The notes: a model not told the origin generated them from the letters alone. DNA of 64,000 nt from Moringa oleifera (GCA_021397835.1 JAJFZO010000609.1:1242501-1306500), one strand, 5' to 3'; positions 36,038-49,065 are shown, numbered from the stretch's first letter. Made by a program: numbers and translations.

Positions 36038-36793
36038 ATGTCCACTATAGTTTTAAAGTTGGATTATAGACAGACATCATGGACGAGTGAAAACCCTAGT
36101 GGAACATTTCAGGGTTGTGGAAAAAGTAGGGTAAGGTTTGATATTTTCGTAATGTGGATGTTAACATAATCTATTAACAAGGATACCCATTAGGTTATCT
36201 TGTGTATGTTGAATATCATCATTAAATACAAAGAGTGTACCCATTTTTTTCTTTCAAAATTAATTTATGGCATAATTTGAAAATGGCATTATATTTTTCG
36301 ATTATCTATGTAATAGCTAATTTTATAAAAATATTTAAAAGAAGATAAAAGGCAAAACCCTTAAAAATTGTTAATGTTGTGTTAATAAAATGGGTATCGT
36401 GCTTCTTTTTTATTTTCAAACATGTTAGAATTGTGTTTCTTTTTACTAAACTAGGGAAATCTAGCATGAATTAGTTTACGCAATTCAACTTAGCATATTA
36501 TTCATATACAAATGGTCATGGATTATGCATGCTACCATGGAATTAGCAAATTCCAAAAGTTAGCAATTTTTTTAGAATTTGAACTAGTGAAAACTTCTAT
36601 ATGTGTTAGGCAATAAATAAATTAAAATGTTCATTTATTAATTTATCCATGTGTATTAATTATGTTAATTTATTGATTTTTATCATTGCAGAAACATGGG
36701 TTTTGTAATTATTTTATATGGTTTGATGCACCAATTTGTAATCGAGAAATACAAGTTTTACCAAAACTATTAGGCCAAGTGCAAAAGTTACAG
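36038..36793 (+). pseudogene. GRF-type zinc finger gene or fragment
   Basis: Exon 36038-36130 reads MSTIVLKLDYRQTSWTSENP then SGTFQGCGKSR, the first half of a GRF zinc finger ('TSWTxENPGRRFxGC'). After an intron, exon 36692-36793 reads KHGFCNYFIWFDAPICNREI, the second half ('GCNYFxWxDPxxC'), then a short helix (LPKLLGQVQKLQ). Both joins are GT-AG and in phase. Downstream at about 36813-36880 a frame reads KRVVIASWILIVLILIVQCI, the kind of membrane tail these small plant proteins end in. An extra splice would be needed to join it. The first Cys of the finger is not visible, so the gene is probably incomplete. Such genes are common near MULE transposons. Confidence 0.55.
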
Positions 36794-36869
36794 GTTAAGT
36801 GATACTATATAAGAGAGTTGTTATAGCATCATGGATATTGATTGTACTTATACTTATTGTGCAATGCAT

Positions 36870-38690
36870 TAGCCCAATGAAGAAAATTATTTTGCAACAT
36901 TTTATCGAATATTTTGTTTTAGATTGCCCTCAACTAATATAATTCAATTACAAAATTGATATTTAGGTTTTAGTTTAATAATCACATTCAGGTTGATGGT
37001 TTTGTAATGACAATTATATTTAATATCTTATAACCATTCAATTGCGATATATGGTTTCATAAAGACAATTGTGCTTCATGATTTTGTATTGATAATTGTA
37101 CGTGATTGACACTAATGAAAAAACCATATTTTTATTCATAATTCATTGGTTTATGTTAACATGCAAACCATCCATTGCAATATTATACTGTTCACTTATT
37201 GCCCATAAGTTAAGAATGAATTCAATCCATTTCATACTATATTCCATATGTACTTCAATCAATTACAAAGGAAAATGTTAATCATTTAATGAGTAAACCA
37301 TTTGTAGTCTTGAAACAAGTCGATTCATTTCATTTCATAAACCTTAACTTAAGTTTAACATTTATAATTCAAATACATCAACCTAAAAGGTAGCATCCAC
37401 CATCCATAAGTCATACTATTCAAATATATTAAGTAAACATCAATCCATAACTTAAATTGAATATTGTTGAAGAGACATATCAACCAAAAACTAAACATCC
37501 ATGGGATGACACTTATGGTAATGTCTACTCTTGCTTGTAAGAATTATCTTAAACCTATGAATTCTAGGAGCTACCAACCTCATAAAAAGCTTTGGCAGCT
37601 ATGGTTAAAATAAGGTCTCTGGTGAGTGAAATTTGGTGCATTTGGCCTTGAAGTAGTGGGTACTAGCCTTAAGATAACTACTACAAGTGTCCTTGGAGTT
37701 GCGTCACTAATTATATTTTTGTGTTCACATACTGCAGGTATGACACCATCAGAACAACAATTAAAATAGATGGTGGAGTATAAATGCACGCCAAAGAATA
37801 TAAATAAACTATAAAAAATTAAAAAATGAAATAACATAATTCAATGTTACTTACCTTAAATTGATGTTATCTATAATGTTTGTTGTCTTACTGATATGCT
37901 TGAATAAGTTACTAAAGCTAAAGGACTTAGGTTACTTAGATTTGATTGACTAAAATGATTACCATTTTGTCAAACAGTGAAGTCTCGAAATTATTTGGTA
38001 AGGTTAGTAATCAATTTCAAAAATCAAAACAACACTAGGAAGGGTTTACCTTATATAAGCAACTACTATAAAATTAATTAGAATTAAATTTTATGAAGAA
38101 ATTTTTGTTACTATTTGGCTCACTAACTAGTTGGTATATTATTGCTATGGGATAAGAACCAAGTGTTAATGATATTGGTCTAAATTGAAAAAAAAAAAGG
38201 CTGTAGAAATAACAAAAGTAAGTTTCTAAATTTATGAAAGTGATTATACAACAATAATTAATGTAAGACCTATCCTAATAAACCTTGAAGCCCTTAAAGA
38301 CTTCTTCATTTCTTTACATCATTGTTCTCTTACCATTTTTTCTGTAAAATAAGTGTATAGTCAGTATAGGCAGTTAATATGACAAAAATAATGAAATACG
38401 ATGTTAACCTTCACTTGTTTAACTTGACCACTGCAGGATTGAATATTATGGCACACTTTTTTGCACCTCCTATATGATACTTAGATATTCTTCCTTGAAA
38501 TCTTATTAGGATTATAACTACATCATCCATCCTTTCTCCTTTATTTTCATAGTCTCTCAAATGGCTTTCTGAGTATTGATAGTAGTGTCAAGTCCAACTT
38601 TATTTATGGCCACAGATTTGATCATTGCAAAGGTTAATCAAGTGGAAGTAGCATTAGATATATATCTTTCTATGGTAACAGGAATCCACA
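36870..38690. other. Spacer, no gene supported
   Basis: AT-rich. A - strand frame at 37580-37837 ends with a Thr/Pro-rich stretch that could be the tail of the MULE transposase described next, but this is not certain. Confidence 0.35.
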
Positions 38691-38699
38691 TAATTTTTA

Positions 38700-40575
38700 C
38701 ATAATTCTTTTTGATGACAAATTACAAACATGACATGCATACACAGTATACCAATTAGCTCTTATCTATTATAGTTGCATCTATGTGTAGCCAAGTCTAC
38801 AACTTAATTATTACTTATCAGTGGCCCTCACTTAGTAGTTAGCTCCCCTAGCTTATATGAGCATACACATCTACCTCTAACCTTCATTTTTTTTTTCCAT
38901 AAAGCTTTGGATCTTAGGATACAACATCCCTTAGTTCTTTTGTAGTCTGTCTTTATTCAAATGAATATGTTCCATAGAGTAATTCCTAATTTCTTTAAAT
39001 AGTTATAGGATTGAATTATCTTTAGTCCTAATAATATATGCATTAACTATCTCAGATAGATTATTTAGAAATATGTCGCATCTATATCTGCCTAAAAATG
39101 TATGCTTGGACTAATGTTTAGGGTCTATCCTATATAACCAATCAAATGCTCTAATATTAACAACTTTAACTCTATTCATAAAATTTTTAAACTTTATTTT
39201 TGTGTTTTCCTTTGCAGTAGCATAAATAAGATCCTTTAATAATTTTTCTTTGAATAATTTTTGAAAATTTTCATAAAGATGCCTAATATAAAGACAAATG
39301 TCCACTTCAAGAACATATTTGTTAAATATAGGAACAAGTCCTTTAGCAAACACACAAGCATATTAATCTTTAGCAAATACTTAAATGAACCAAGTAAATA
39401 AGGTAAAAAAGAACGCAAATTGATAATAGCAAATATGTATAGTAGTTGTATGAACCTTAGTAATAGTAAATAGCCAAATGTTACAATAAGTTAATAAAGT
39501 AAAAACAACATATAAAAAATACCTTTTGTTGGTCCGATATGAAATCAATCCATGCTCAATAAGCAGCAGTTGAGTTAACTAGGTTTATGTCTCCTTTGTC
39601 TCAATATTGATGACTACATAAGCTATTGGGTAGGTTTTACAATTGGCATTAATTTCAATTACAGTCATAAGTTGTCTTCATACTCTATCTTTTAAATGAG
39701 AAGCATCCAAACAAATTATCCATTTGTATCCCTCTAAAAACCTGTTTCTATAAGCATAGAAGGAAACATATATCCTTTTAAATACTAGATTTACAGTAGG
39801 TATCGATTTGTCCAAATTTAAGATAACAGAACTATCCAGATTCTGTAATCTAGCCTCATCGCAGAAATCTCTTAGCTTTTTATATTACTCCTTTTTTGAA
39901 CCATAGATACCCATCATAACAAATCTTCTAGCCTTAATACAACCCCTTTGGATACCTCACAAACCAAGTCGATCTTAATAGTCTCTATCACAGTAGTAAT
40001 CTTAAGATTGGATTCTCTCCTAAACATGTTAACATACTCCTTTACTATAAATTTGGTACTCACAAGTCCGTTACAAAAAGATCGGTTACATGTGTGGGGA
40101 TTGTAAGTTTTACTTACAAAAGAAGTGGTTTCCCTGACTTATAAGATTAGAATAATCTAGTTATGATCCCCAACCTTACAAACAGCCCTAAGTCTAGTGG
40201 CTTCTAACTTAATGAATTTAATGTGATACACTTCGTTAATAGAATATTCTATTATGAATTCCCTGACCTCAATAAGTGACCCAAAAATCTATCCCCAAAG
40301 TAAACTGTAGGCTTCTCATATCTCTGCCAATACTAAATTTTTGGGCCCTATTATTATTATGTTAACATCATTATCAGACTTAATGGGAGTATAGAGCTTC
40401 TTTGAGTAGTGCAAGTTAAAGTCATCAAACTTAGGTATAATCTCCCCATACTAACCAAATCCTCCATGTTATTAATAGGCATGTCAAGATTAATTATATC
40501 TATAACACCATCTCTTATGTCCACTTCAAAATGACTATTGATAAGGTCATTTTCATCAATATCATCCCCATCCAT
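38700..40575 (-). pseudogene. MULE (MuDR-type) transposase remnant
   Basis: Reading the - strand from 40575, pieces occur in the order of a plant MULE transposase. These are an acidic N-terminal part (MDGDDIDENDL); a MuDR domain (IEVREFIIEYSINEVYHIKF, RLRAVCKVG, SKTYNPHTCNRS); the DDE core (FLEGYKWIICLDASHLKD, TYPIAYVVINIETKET); 'FNKYVLEVDICLYIRHLYEN' with 'KENTKIKFKNFMNRVK'; 'NNLSEIVNAYIIRTKDNSIL'; and a SWIM-like finger (VDLATHRCNYNR, IGIPCMHV). Stops and frame changes are frequent. Terminal inverted repeats of the MULE were not found. Confidence 0.75.
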
Positions 40576-40976
40576 ATTAACTACCTTATCGTCATTATTA
40601 TTTACTGTGTTATCAACATGTTTATTAATGTCTTGCTTTACATTATCCTTTACATTAGCATTTGCATCACTGACATTAACACAACAAATTTGGGTTAAGA
40701 AAAGATTTAATTTGGCTATTTTACGTCAATTAGGATTTGTTTGGCTATGATTTGTAATTTTTGGTATAAATTAGAAGAGATAGTAATCTTCAAAATTTGA
40801 AATAATATTCACCTTTTTTGTAACAATATAATATGCGTATTAAATTATATATTAAAAATATATTTTATATAAAAAGTTTAAAAATTATTAATATCAAATA
40901 TTAAGAATATATATATTTATTATTGTTATAGTTCAATAAAAAATATAATAATGCACTTCAATAGTGTCAAAATGGT

Positions 40977-41004
40977 CACTACAAAAAAATTGCTATTTAC
41001 TAAT
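40977..41004 (+). repeat. Left terminal inverted repeat of the CACTA element
   Basis: 28 bases matching the reverse complement of 53205-53232 except at about 4 positions. It starts with the diagnostic CACTA. Confidence 0.85.
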
Positions 41005-41520
41005 GCCACTTTTTAGTGACAGTTAAAATATATTAGTACATAAATAGTGACAGATTTTTTAGTCTTTCAGTACATATATGATCATTACTGATAAACAAAA
41101 AGTCTGCCATTATATACCATATATATAGTAATGGTTTCTATTGTCCGTCACTAAAAGTTGTAATCGCTAATATATACTAATGGATTTTTATTGTCCGTAA
41201 GTAAAAGTTTTACTTTTAATGACAGATTTATTTTTCATTAGTAAATATCTAGTTTGTAGCGTCGGATATGTATGTCTGCCACTAAATGTTTTACATATAG
41301 CGACGGTTCTATACTAGTTGTCAGTAAATATGTGCTTATACTAATGGATTATTCTATCCATCAGTAAATCACCTGTATTTACTGACAATCATTTTTGTTT
41401 GTCAATAAATACTTGAAAATATTTAACTTATAATGACAAATATCTTTATACGTCAGTAAATCTATACCTATAGTGACGATTATTTATAGGTGTCATTAAA
41501 TATTCAATATACTCATAACA
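41005..41520. repeat. Left subterminal repeat region of the CACTA element
   Basis: Repeated short words such as AGTGACAG, TACTAATGGAT, TTGTCCGTxAGTAAA and GTCAGTAAAT in both orientations. In CACTA elements such arrays bind the TNPA-type protein. Confidence 0.7.
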
Positions 41521-42389
41521 CACATTGATAGATTGGCATGTATCAAAAAATATATTTAAAAAATTTTAAGTGTAAATTTATCATGTAAGATTTTAATTTG
41601 AATAAATATTTTAAAAATAAATGAAAGGCATGATTTAATCCAATCAAATCGAAGTATGATATATATATATATATATGCACACGTACAATTAATTCAATTG
41701 ATAATTTAAAATATAAAGTAAAAACAATTTTAGTAATTTTAATAAATTAAAATTATTAGCAAATATTTTTAGACAATTAAAATCTTTGATAAAGAAAAAA
41801 ATAATCCATTTCACTATATTGTATCATATGATATTTTTCACATTCATTGAACAAGATAATGTATATTTTTCAATATGGTGTTACAAGACACATGGCAACA
41901 ATAACATGCATATCATGCACATATACCTTTCAATTAATTATTGAAAAGATTTTTTAATTAATTGAAAGATTTTTAAAATTTTTATGATATTTATATCAAG
42001 ATTAATTTTTTTAAAAAAAATCTAAATTATCTTTTAATAATATAAAGTCAAAATTATATGGATAAGTTAAAATTTTATTTTTATTTTACATAAATATCAC
42101 ATTTTAAAAAAATAATTCATAAAAAGATTAATATAAAATTAATTTTATTTACTTTTAAATACAAATATAAAATTAATTTAACTAATTAACTTATTTATTT
42201 AAAATAAAAATAATTTTTATTTGTTTTATCTAAATTCATCGGGATGGTATCTCTTTTTCTTTTTTTCATTTGCTCTTCCTTCGCTTTTTGCGCTAAATCC
42301 CTAAAATATAAATCTCTTCCTCTCATAATTGTTGTCTATTTTGTGTTAAATTTTCCTTATTTCTCTTCTCTTGGTTTTAATTTCACATC

Positions 42390-42652
42390 TTGTTCATTTA
42401 CAAAATTTTGCAACCGAGTGATTTAGATCTCAAGAAACCATCGAGAGCTTTCACATGTAAAGGTAGGCCTTTGCTCCGCTGTGCAATTTCTTCACGAAAT
42501 TATTGTGATTTATCTGAGGCTGAGGGTTTTAGCTTTGAATTAATGGATGCTGCTCTGAAAATGCCCTTAAACTGCAGCTTGGAGCTTACTGTTTCTACAC
42601 ATCTTAAGGTGCTGCTTCTTTGCAAGAACAGCAGAAGCCATTTACTCACAGG
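42390..42652 (+). pseudogene. Possible captured exon of unknown origin
   Basis: Less AT-rich than its surroundings and open over 95 codons, with a plausible donor (CTCACAG-GTAACC) near 42652. It reads CAISSRNYCDLSEAEGFSFE and continues LMDAALKMPLNCSLELT. A pyrimidine-rich lead-in (42250-42380) resembles a plant 5' leader. No family was recognised. It could be the upstream part of the same host gene as the 43.4 kb fragment or a separate capture. Confidence 0.3.
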
Positions 42653-42967
42653 TAACCAAAGTAGTTTCATATTTTGAAAGACTATGAATTTTTACTCTTT
42701 GTTTCTATGTCCCCGAACAAATCTGGTGGGTTCTCTATTATTGAGTTTAGTTTTTTATTTTTTTCTTGGAAATGAGCTAATTCCAAGGATGATGAGTATA
42801 CTGCCCTGGATTAGGATAATCTTGGGTTTGACCTAACTCCGTTGGACAATCACTAGGAAAAAATCATTATTAAATGGAAGTTATTGTTGGAATAATCTTA
42901 TGGTATGTGTTAACGTGTTGTTATGGCCCTCGATTGGCATAATCGAAAGCAATATTGGTGCAACTTG

Positions 42968-42990
42968 TCTCTCTCTCTCTCTCTCTCTTT
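42968..42990. repeat. CT microsatellite
   Basis: An uninterrupted run of about 11 CT units followed by a CACACGCACACGCGCG stretch. Confidence 0.9.
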
Positions 42991-43377
42991 AGGACACACG
43001 CACACGCGCGGAAGCAACACGATCAAGATTATCACCTAATGAAATTTTCATAAGAAGCTTTATGCATTCTTAATAAAGGGAGCCTAATCTGAAAATATCT
43101 TCTTGATTTCTTTTCATTCTTTATAGCCTAGTGATTTATAAGTCTAAATCATTAACTTGTTTGTTTTGGACATTTTATTGATCAGATGTGCCTTTTAAGG
43201 GTTATCAGTTAAGACATAAGAGAGGAAAATCAGAAACTTTACATATCCAATACATAAATATAAAGGATGTGAGGTTCGACTATTATCTGCCTATGCTAGC
43301 AATTTGTCCATATGTGTGTATCAGTTCTACAGTTAGATTCACATGAAGAATACATCACGACCATTTGTCCTCTATAG

Positions 43378-43482
43378 GGTGACAATTAGCACTTGGAATG
43401 TTGCTAGGAGACCTCCAAATGAGGATCTAGAAATTGATGACTGGCTTTGTACACAGGAGAGAGTAGATATTTACATTATTGG
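43378..43482 (+). pseudogene. Captured exon of an inositol polyphosphate 5-phosphatase
   Basis: Flanked by a good acceptor (CTCTATAG) and donor (GTGAGA), the exon reads VTISTWNVARRPPNEDLEI, DDWL, then QERVDIYIIG. This is the N-terminal start of the catalytic domain of plant type I inositol polyphosphate 5-phosphatases ('xFVxTWNVxGxxPxxDLxxxDWL ... ADIYVLGFQEIVPL'). No following exon with GFQEIVPL was found in the element, so this is a fragment picked up by the CACTA transposon. The frame is still open. Confidence 0.75.
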
Positions 43483-44635
43483 GTGAGAATTTTTCAATTT
43501 CACTAATTTTACATTATTCTAAGTTTATTAACACTCAATCAAAAAATTTTAAATCTTTTAAATGTTTATGCTCCCTCATTCCCCTCTCCAGCATCAAGAA
43601 CTGTGTGCTGTGCTTGTTTAGGTAGATAGTTCTCTGTTCATCTGATATGCTCCTAATGAATTGACATCTTCTACGGTCTTGTTTTTTTGCCTTCCAAGTT
43701 CTAATTTACTTTTTCCATTGTCATTAGATATATCTTGTCTCATCAATAGGTCTGTTTTGTTTCTGTTTCTATATCTGCATGATCCCATTCATTGGTTTTA
43801 TATTTGTGGGGACATCATTTTGCACTCTACATAATTTCTCCTATATGTTCACTGTAGTTTCTATAGCTTATGGAGTCTACTTGCTGGTTGAATGAGGTAT
43901 CTAATTGACTATAAGTAACCATAAGAATATTGAGTTTGAATCTGTGAACACATATTACTCCTAGTGATTGTCGTTTGTGTCATGAGCTGCATAGTGATTT
44001 GTTAACTTCATTTGGATGTGTTATTGTAGCAATTTGTTAAAGCTTTGCCACTTAGTATCTCATTATAGATCGAAAGACTCCACAGTTTCATCAACTTCTT
44101 CTTTCTAGTGCCGGTAGAAGAGGCTAAAGCCGCATACGTTCTACTTGCATAAAAAAGTTCAATTTCATCATTTTTTGAAGAGAAAGGAATCATTTCATGA
44201 ATCACATGGTACTTTCATTACCATTTTCTCTGTGACATTACTGCTTACATGTGAACTAGGGGCATAACTTGGGGGTTGCTAAAAGAAGGGTTCCTAAATT
44301 GGCAAAAGACATCAAGTAAAGTTATTTATTTATCTAAAAGAAGTTAGATGATGGTTTCCCAGTTTTGCAGAGTATCACTGTCTGCTTGAGTCCATGCATC
44401 CTTCTTAATGCCATTCTTACAGGTTTTGCCATTCACATTTATGTTAATATGTTTTGAGTTTACTTACAGTGATAAGAACCAGTAAGGTTGGACTTTGTTG
44501 ATACATAAAAAAACCTCACTGTACAGCATATATCTTAAACTGGAGTTAACTTACATGGTGAATCCATCATGCAAATTATCTTTAAATTGTCATGGAAAGG
44601 AACCTACTTTGCCCATTGATCTATTAAAATTATTG

Positions 44636-45033
44636 AACTGCATACTACATATTGCCATATTGCATATTGTCATACTGTCATACTCCATACTGCATATTGT
44701 CATATTGCATATTGTCATACTGCTATACTCCATACTGCATATTGCCATAATGTATAATGCATACTGCATCCTGCATACTGCCATACTCTATACTACCATA
44801 CTGCATACTGCATACTGCATACTACACACTGCCATACTGCCTGCATATTGTGATACTGCACACTGCATACTGCACACTGCATCCTGCATACTGCCATATT
44901 GCATACTGCCATACTACATATAGCCATATTGCACACTGCACACTCTGCATACTGCACACTGCACATTACATACTACATACTCTGCATTGCACACTGTACA
45001 CTGCATACTTCGCATACTACACACTGCATGCTA
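44636..45033. repeat. CATACTGC tandem array
   Basis: About 400 bp made of an 8-base word, CATACTGC, with variants CATATTGC, CATATTGT, CACACTGC and CATACTAC. It gives rise to long repetitive open frames (HIAILHIVIL-type) in several registers, which are not taken as genes. Confidence 0.9.
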
Positions 45034-45323
45034 CATAATACTTATCATATCAAGAATTTTAGAGATTGCCATGCCTTATATATCATTTGAAAATCATTTC
45101 TTATAGGTTTGGTTTTTGAAAGAAGATAAATCCTTGTAGGCCATCTTGCTGTGGTGCTATATCTTCTTCTTCATGTATGTCATAGCCAAGTATATTACTT
45201 TGTGCATTTAATACACTTGTATTGTATTATTGTAACCATATTTTAACACTTCATGGTTAGAAAGCTAGCTAAATTTTTATAATTTTCAATATTGATCATT
45301 TTAATTCAGTTACTGATTATTCA

Positions 45324-48300
45324 ATGGATAAATCATGGATAAGTCTTACGTTAAGAGCAAGCGATGAGTACATTAAAGGGGTTGACAACTTTCTGAATTT
45401 TGCATTTGAGAGATCATCTAAAGATGGCAAAATCTTATGCCCATATATAAAATGCGTGAACATATATTGGTTTACAAGGGGAGATGTTTTCGATTATTTA
45501 ATTTGTTATGGTTTTCTTAAAGGTTATGTTCAATGGATATTTCACGGAGAAACATTTGATACCTCTACTAGTATAGTTAATAAAGAAGAAAATGGTCTCG
45601 AACATGATATACATGGCTTGTTACATGATGTGTTTCCCATGCATATATTGAATGATGAAGTGATAAATAGAAGTGAATGTGATACTAATGAAAGAGATGA
45701 AACTATGGAAAGGAATCCTACACATGCTTTTTATGAGTTGCTTAAAGATTCTGAGAAAAAAATTATATCCCAGTTGCAAGAACTTAACAAAATTGTCTTT
45801 CATAGTTCATTTGTACCATTTAAAGTGCCTTAATGGATGGAGTAACAAATCATTCTCAATGTTGTTGGACTTGCTAAAAGATGCATTACCAGAGGAAAAC
45901 TCATTGCCAGAATCATTCTATAAGGTTAAAAAAATCATTAAAGGTTTAGGTCTTGGATATGAGAAGATCCATATTTGTCTAAATAATTGCATGTTATTTT
46001 GGAAAGACAAGGTCGATGCAAATATATGTTCAGAATGTGGTTTATCAAGGTGGAAATTAAGCAAAAATGCTGCAGTAGATGACTTTGAGCAGACTTCAAG
46101 AAAGAGAAAGAAGAAACTTACAAAGGTCTTGCGTTGGTCTCCTCTAAAACCAAGATTACAAAGATTGTTTATGTCTTCAAAGACTGCAGCTTTGATGAAA
46201 TGGCATGATGAAGGTCGCACTAAAGGTGGATTCTTACAACATCCAGCAGATTCACAAGCTTGGAAGGAACTTGATTCTCATTATCCTAGATTCACCATGG
46301 ATTCTTGTAATGTGTGTCTTGGATTGGCTTCCGATGGTTTTATCCCATTCAAGAATATTAGTGCTACTCACAGCACTTGGCCTATTATCTTCATTCCATA
46401 TAATTTACCTTTATGGTTGTGCATGAAATAACCTAATTTTATTCTTTCTTTGTCAATTGCCTATTATCTTGATTCCGTATAATTTATCTCCATGGTTGTG
46501 CATGAACAATCTAATTTTATTCTTTCTTTGTTGATTCCTGGTCTGACTTGACCTGGTTATAAACTTGACATCTTCATGCAACCTTTGATTGATGAGTTGA
46601 AAGACTTGTGGGAAGTTGGGATTGAAACTTTTCATGTTACTATAAATCAGAGTTTTCAACTAAACGCTGCATTAATATGGACTATTGATGACTTTTTAAC
46701 ATCTGTCAACTTATCTGAATGAAGCACAAAAGGACAACATGCCTATCCATCATATGGCTATGAAACTGCATCAATGTGGCTATAACACAATAGAAAGTTT
46801 AGTTATATGTGTCATGGTCGATGGTTGAAGCTTGACCATAAGTACCAATTTGATCTAAATTCTTTTGATAGAAATCATAAATTTAGGAGTGCACCTACAT
46901 TACCATCTGGGAGCACAGTTTTAAGGCAACTAGAAGTCTTGAATGATAGTGGAAATAAGGGTATAATACATCCATGGAAAAAGAAGAGCATTTTTTTCTT
47001 TACCTTATTGGAAGCATTTTTTATTGTATCATAATCTAGATATTATGCACATAGAAAAAAATGTTTGTGATAATATTATTGGTACATAGTTGGGACAAGA
47101 AGGAAAGTCAAAGATAACTACAAAGCAAGACATGATCTTCAAGACATGGGTATAAAAAATAAGCTTCATTCACAGAAGTGTCCTTACAGCAATGTGGAGT
47201 ATTTACCTAAGGCTTGCTATCAGATGACTCTGAGAGAAAAGGACATCTTTTTGAATGTTCTTAAGCAGTTAAAAGTTCCAGATGAATATTCATCCAACAT
47301 ATCAAACTGTGTTCAACTTAAGCAACGTAAGTTATTGGGGCTCAAAAGCTATGATTGTCATATTTTAATGCAAGAGTTTATTCCTATAGCACTATGAGGA
47401 TCTTTGCCACATGGTGTAAGTATGGTTATAATTGAGTTATGCAATTTTTTCAAAGACATTTGCTCCAAAGTGCTTCATGATTGTGAACTTAAGCGGCTTC
47501 AATCATCTATTGCATTGACTTTTTGCAAAATAAAAAAAATATTTCCTCATTCATTTTTTACTATTATGGTGCATTTAGTTATTCATCTGGCTGACGAGGC
47601 AAAAATTACTGGTCCAGTTATATATCGATGGATATATCCTATTGAGAGGTAAATATTAAATTATTTTGTGTATCTTGTTTGATAAAATGAAATATCAATG
47701 AATATATTAAAAACATTACATTATTGTTCTTATTCAAATAGGTTTTTTTTGAAATTCAAGTCATATGTACGCAACAGAGCTTAACCGGAAGGTTTAATTG
47801 CAGAAGGGTACTTAGCACAAGAAAGTTTAACTTTTTGTTCAAGATACTTACTGGAGTTGAAACTAGGCTCAATTGACATATAAGAAATTTTGAGGATGAT
47901 ACTTTAAATTTTCAAGGAGTATCTATTTTATCATCTTGAGGTAGACCCTTGGGTAAAAAACAACAACATGGGTTTCAAGTGAAAAAACGAAAGAGGGTAT
48001 CTCGAGTTATGCTAGACAAGCAAACATTAGTTCAAGCTCATCGTTATATGTTATTCAATACCGATGCAGTAACCATATTTCAAAAGTAAGATATATAAGA
48101 CACCTTTTATTCTTACAAAATAACACCTTTTTTAGAGAAAATTGGATTCTTATATGATGTATTACATGTAGGGAACATGAGGAAGTTATTAAGAGACAAA
48201 ATCTTCCACGTCGGTTATCACAATATGATATTGATAGGATTCAGAGCCAAATTTTTATTGATTTGTTGCGTGATCGAATAAGTATAATTTGACATGTGAT

Positions 48301-49065
48301 ACATTACTCGATTTAGAATGTTTTATATTAATTATTTTTCTAAAATAAATAGGTTACATACTTGGATGCACAAGAAAATACAAAAGTCACAGATCAAATT
48401 AGATGGCTTGCTTGTGGTCCTAGTGAAGTGATTAGAAGATATACTAGTTACATCATTAATGGATTTAGGTTTCACACTACAGAACATGAAAAACACTTGA
48501 AAACTCAAAACAGTGGAGTTGTTGTTAATGTCAAAACAATAAGCTATGCTAGTGCAAGGGATAGGTGACATATTGAGGAAGAAGTTAATACTATAGAGCA
48601 ATAACAGACATTATTCAATTAAATTATTATGGTAAATATAAGTTTGTGTTATTCAAATGTGAATGGGTTGATATCAATAGAGGTTATAAAACAGATGGAT
48701 TTAGAAACACCATTATGAATTTTTCATACTTGATTTACAAAGGTAATAATTTAATTAATGATCCCTTTGTATTAGCAACACAAGTCAAAAAAGTGTTCTA
48801 TATTAAAGATGAGATTCATAAAGATTGGCTTGTTGTCAAGCATGTGAAATTAAAGGATATGTTTGACATGGGTAATATGCCATCTCTCAATAAAGATCAA
48901 TCTAATGAAGTGGGGCTTGAAACTCTAAATGATGTGCAAGATGATTCAAATTGGCTTAGAGATGATGTTGACGACGATGGTGAAGAAGATGTGGTACAAG
49001 GGATGGAAAGTGATGTTGCAGAAGATACCAATGTAGAGAATGACAATGAAGATGATGGTTTGTAA
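45324..49065 (+). pseudogene. CACTA TNP2-type transposase, broken
   Basis: Domain order is that of plant TNP2. It begins with the transposase-associated domain (MDKSWISLTLRASDEYIKGV, KILCPYIKCVN, YGFLKGYVQWIFHGE; 45324-45560). The Transposase_21 core follows (LKCLNGWSNKSFSMLLDLLK, LGLGYEKIHIC, KVLRWSPLKPRLQRLF, GGFLQHPADSQAWKELD; to about 46.4 kb), with LDIMHIEKNVCDNIIGT at about 47.03-47.1 kb. Then come a DUF4218-like part (47404-47652) and a DUF4216-like part with an acidic end (48362-49065, INGFRFHTTEHEKHLKTQNS). Breaks include a frame change at a run of seven A (45756-45762), a 79 bp duplication at 46381-46538, stops near 46431, 46553 and 47397, and others. The reading frame cannot make a full transposase. 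Confidence 0.82.
46381..46538 (+). repeat. 79 bp tandem duplication inside the transposase
   Basis: CCTATTATCTTCATTCCATA at 46381 restarts as CCTATTATCTTGATTCCGTA at 46460, and both copies run through ATGGTTGTGCATGAA and ATTTTATTCTTTCTTTGT. The second is one base shorter. The duplication repeats the IPYNLPxWLCM motif and shifts the frame. Confidence 0.85.

Noticed and set aside
44495..44923. 142-codon + strand open frame and overlapping frames to 45090
   Set aside because: They are produced by the CATACTGC tandem array; the peptides are purely repetitive and occur in several frames.
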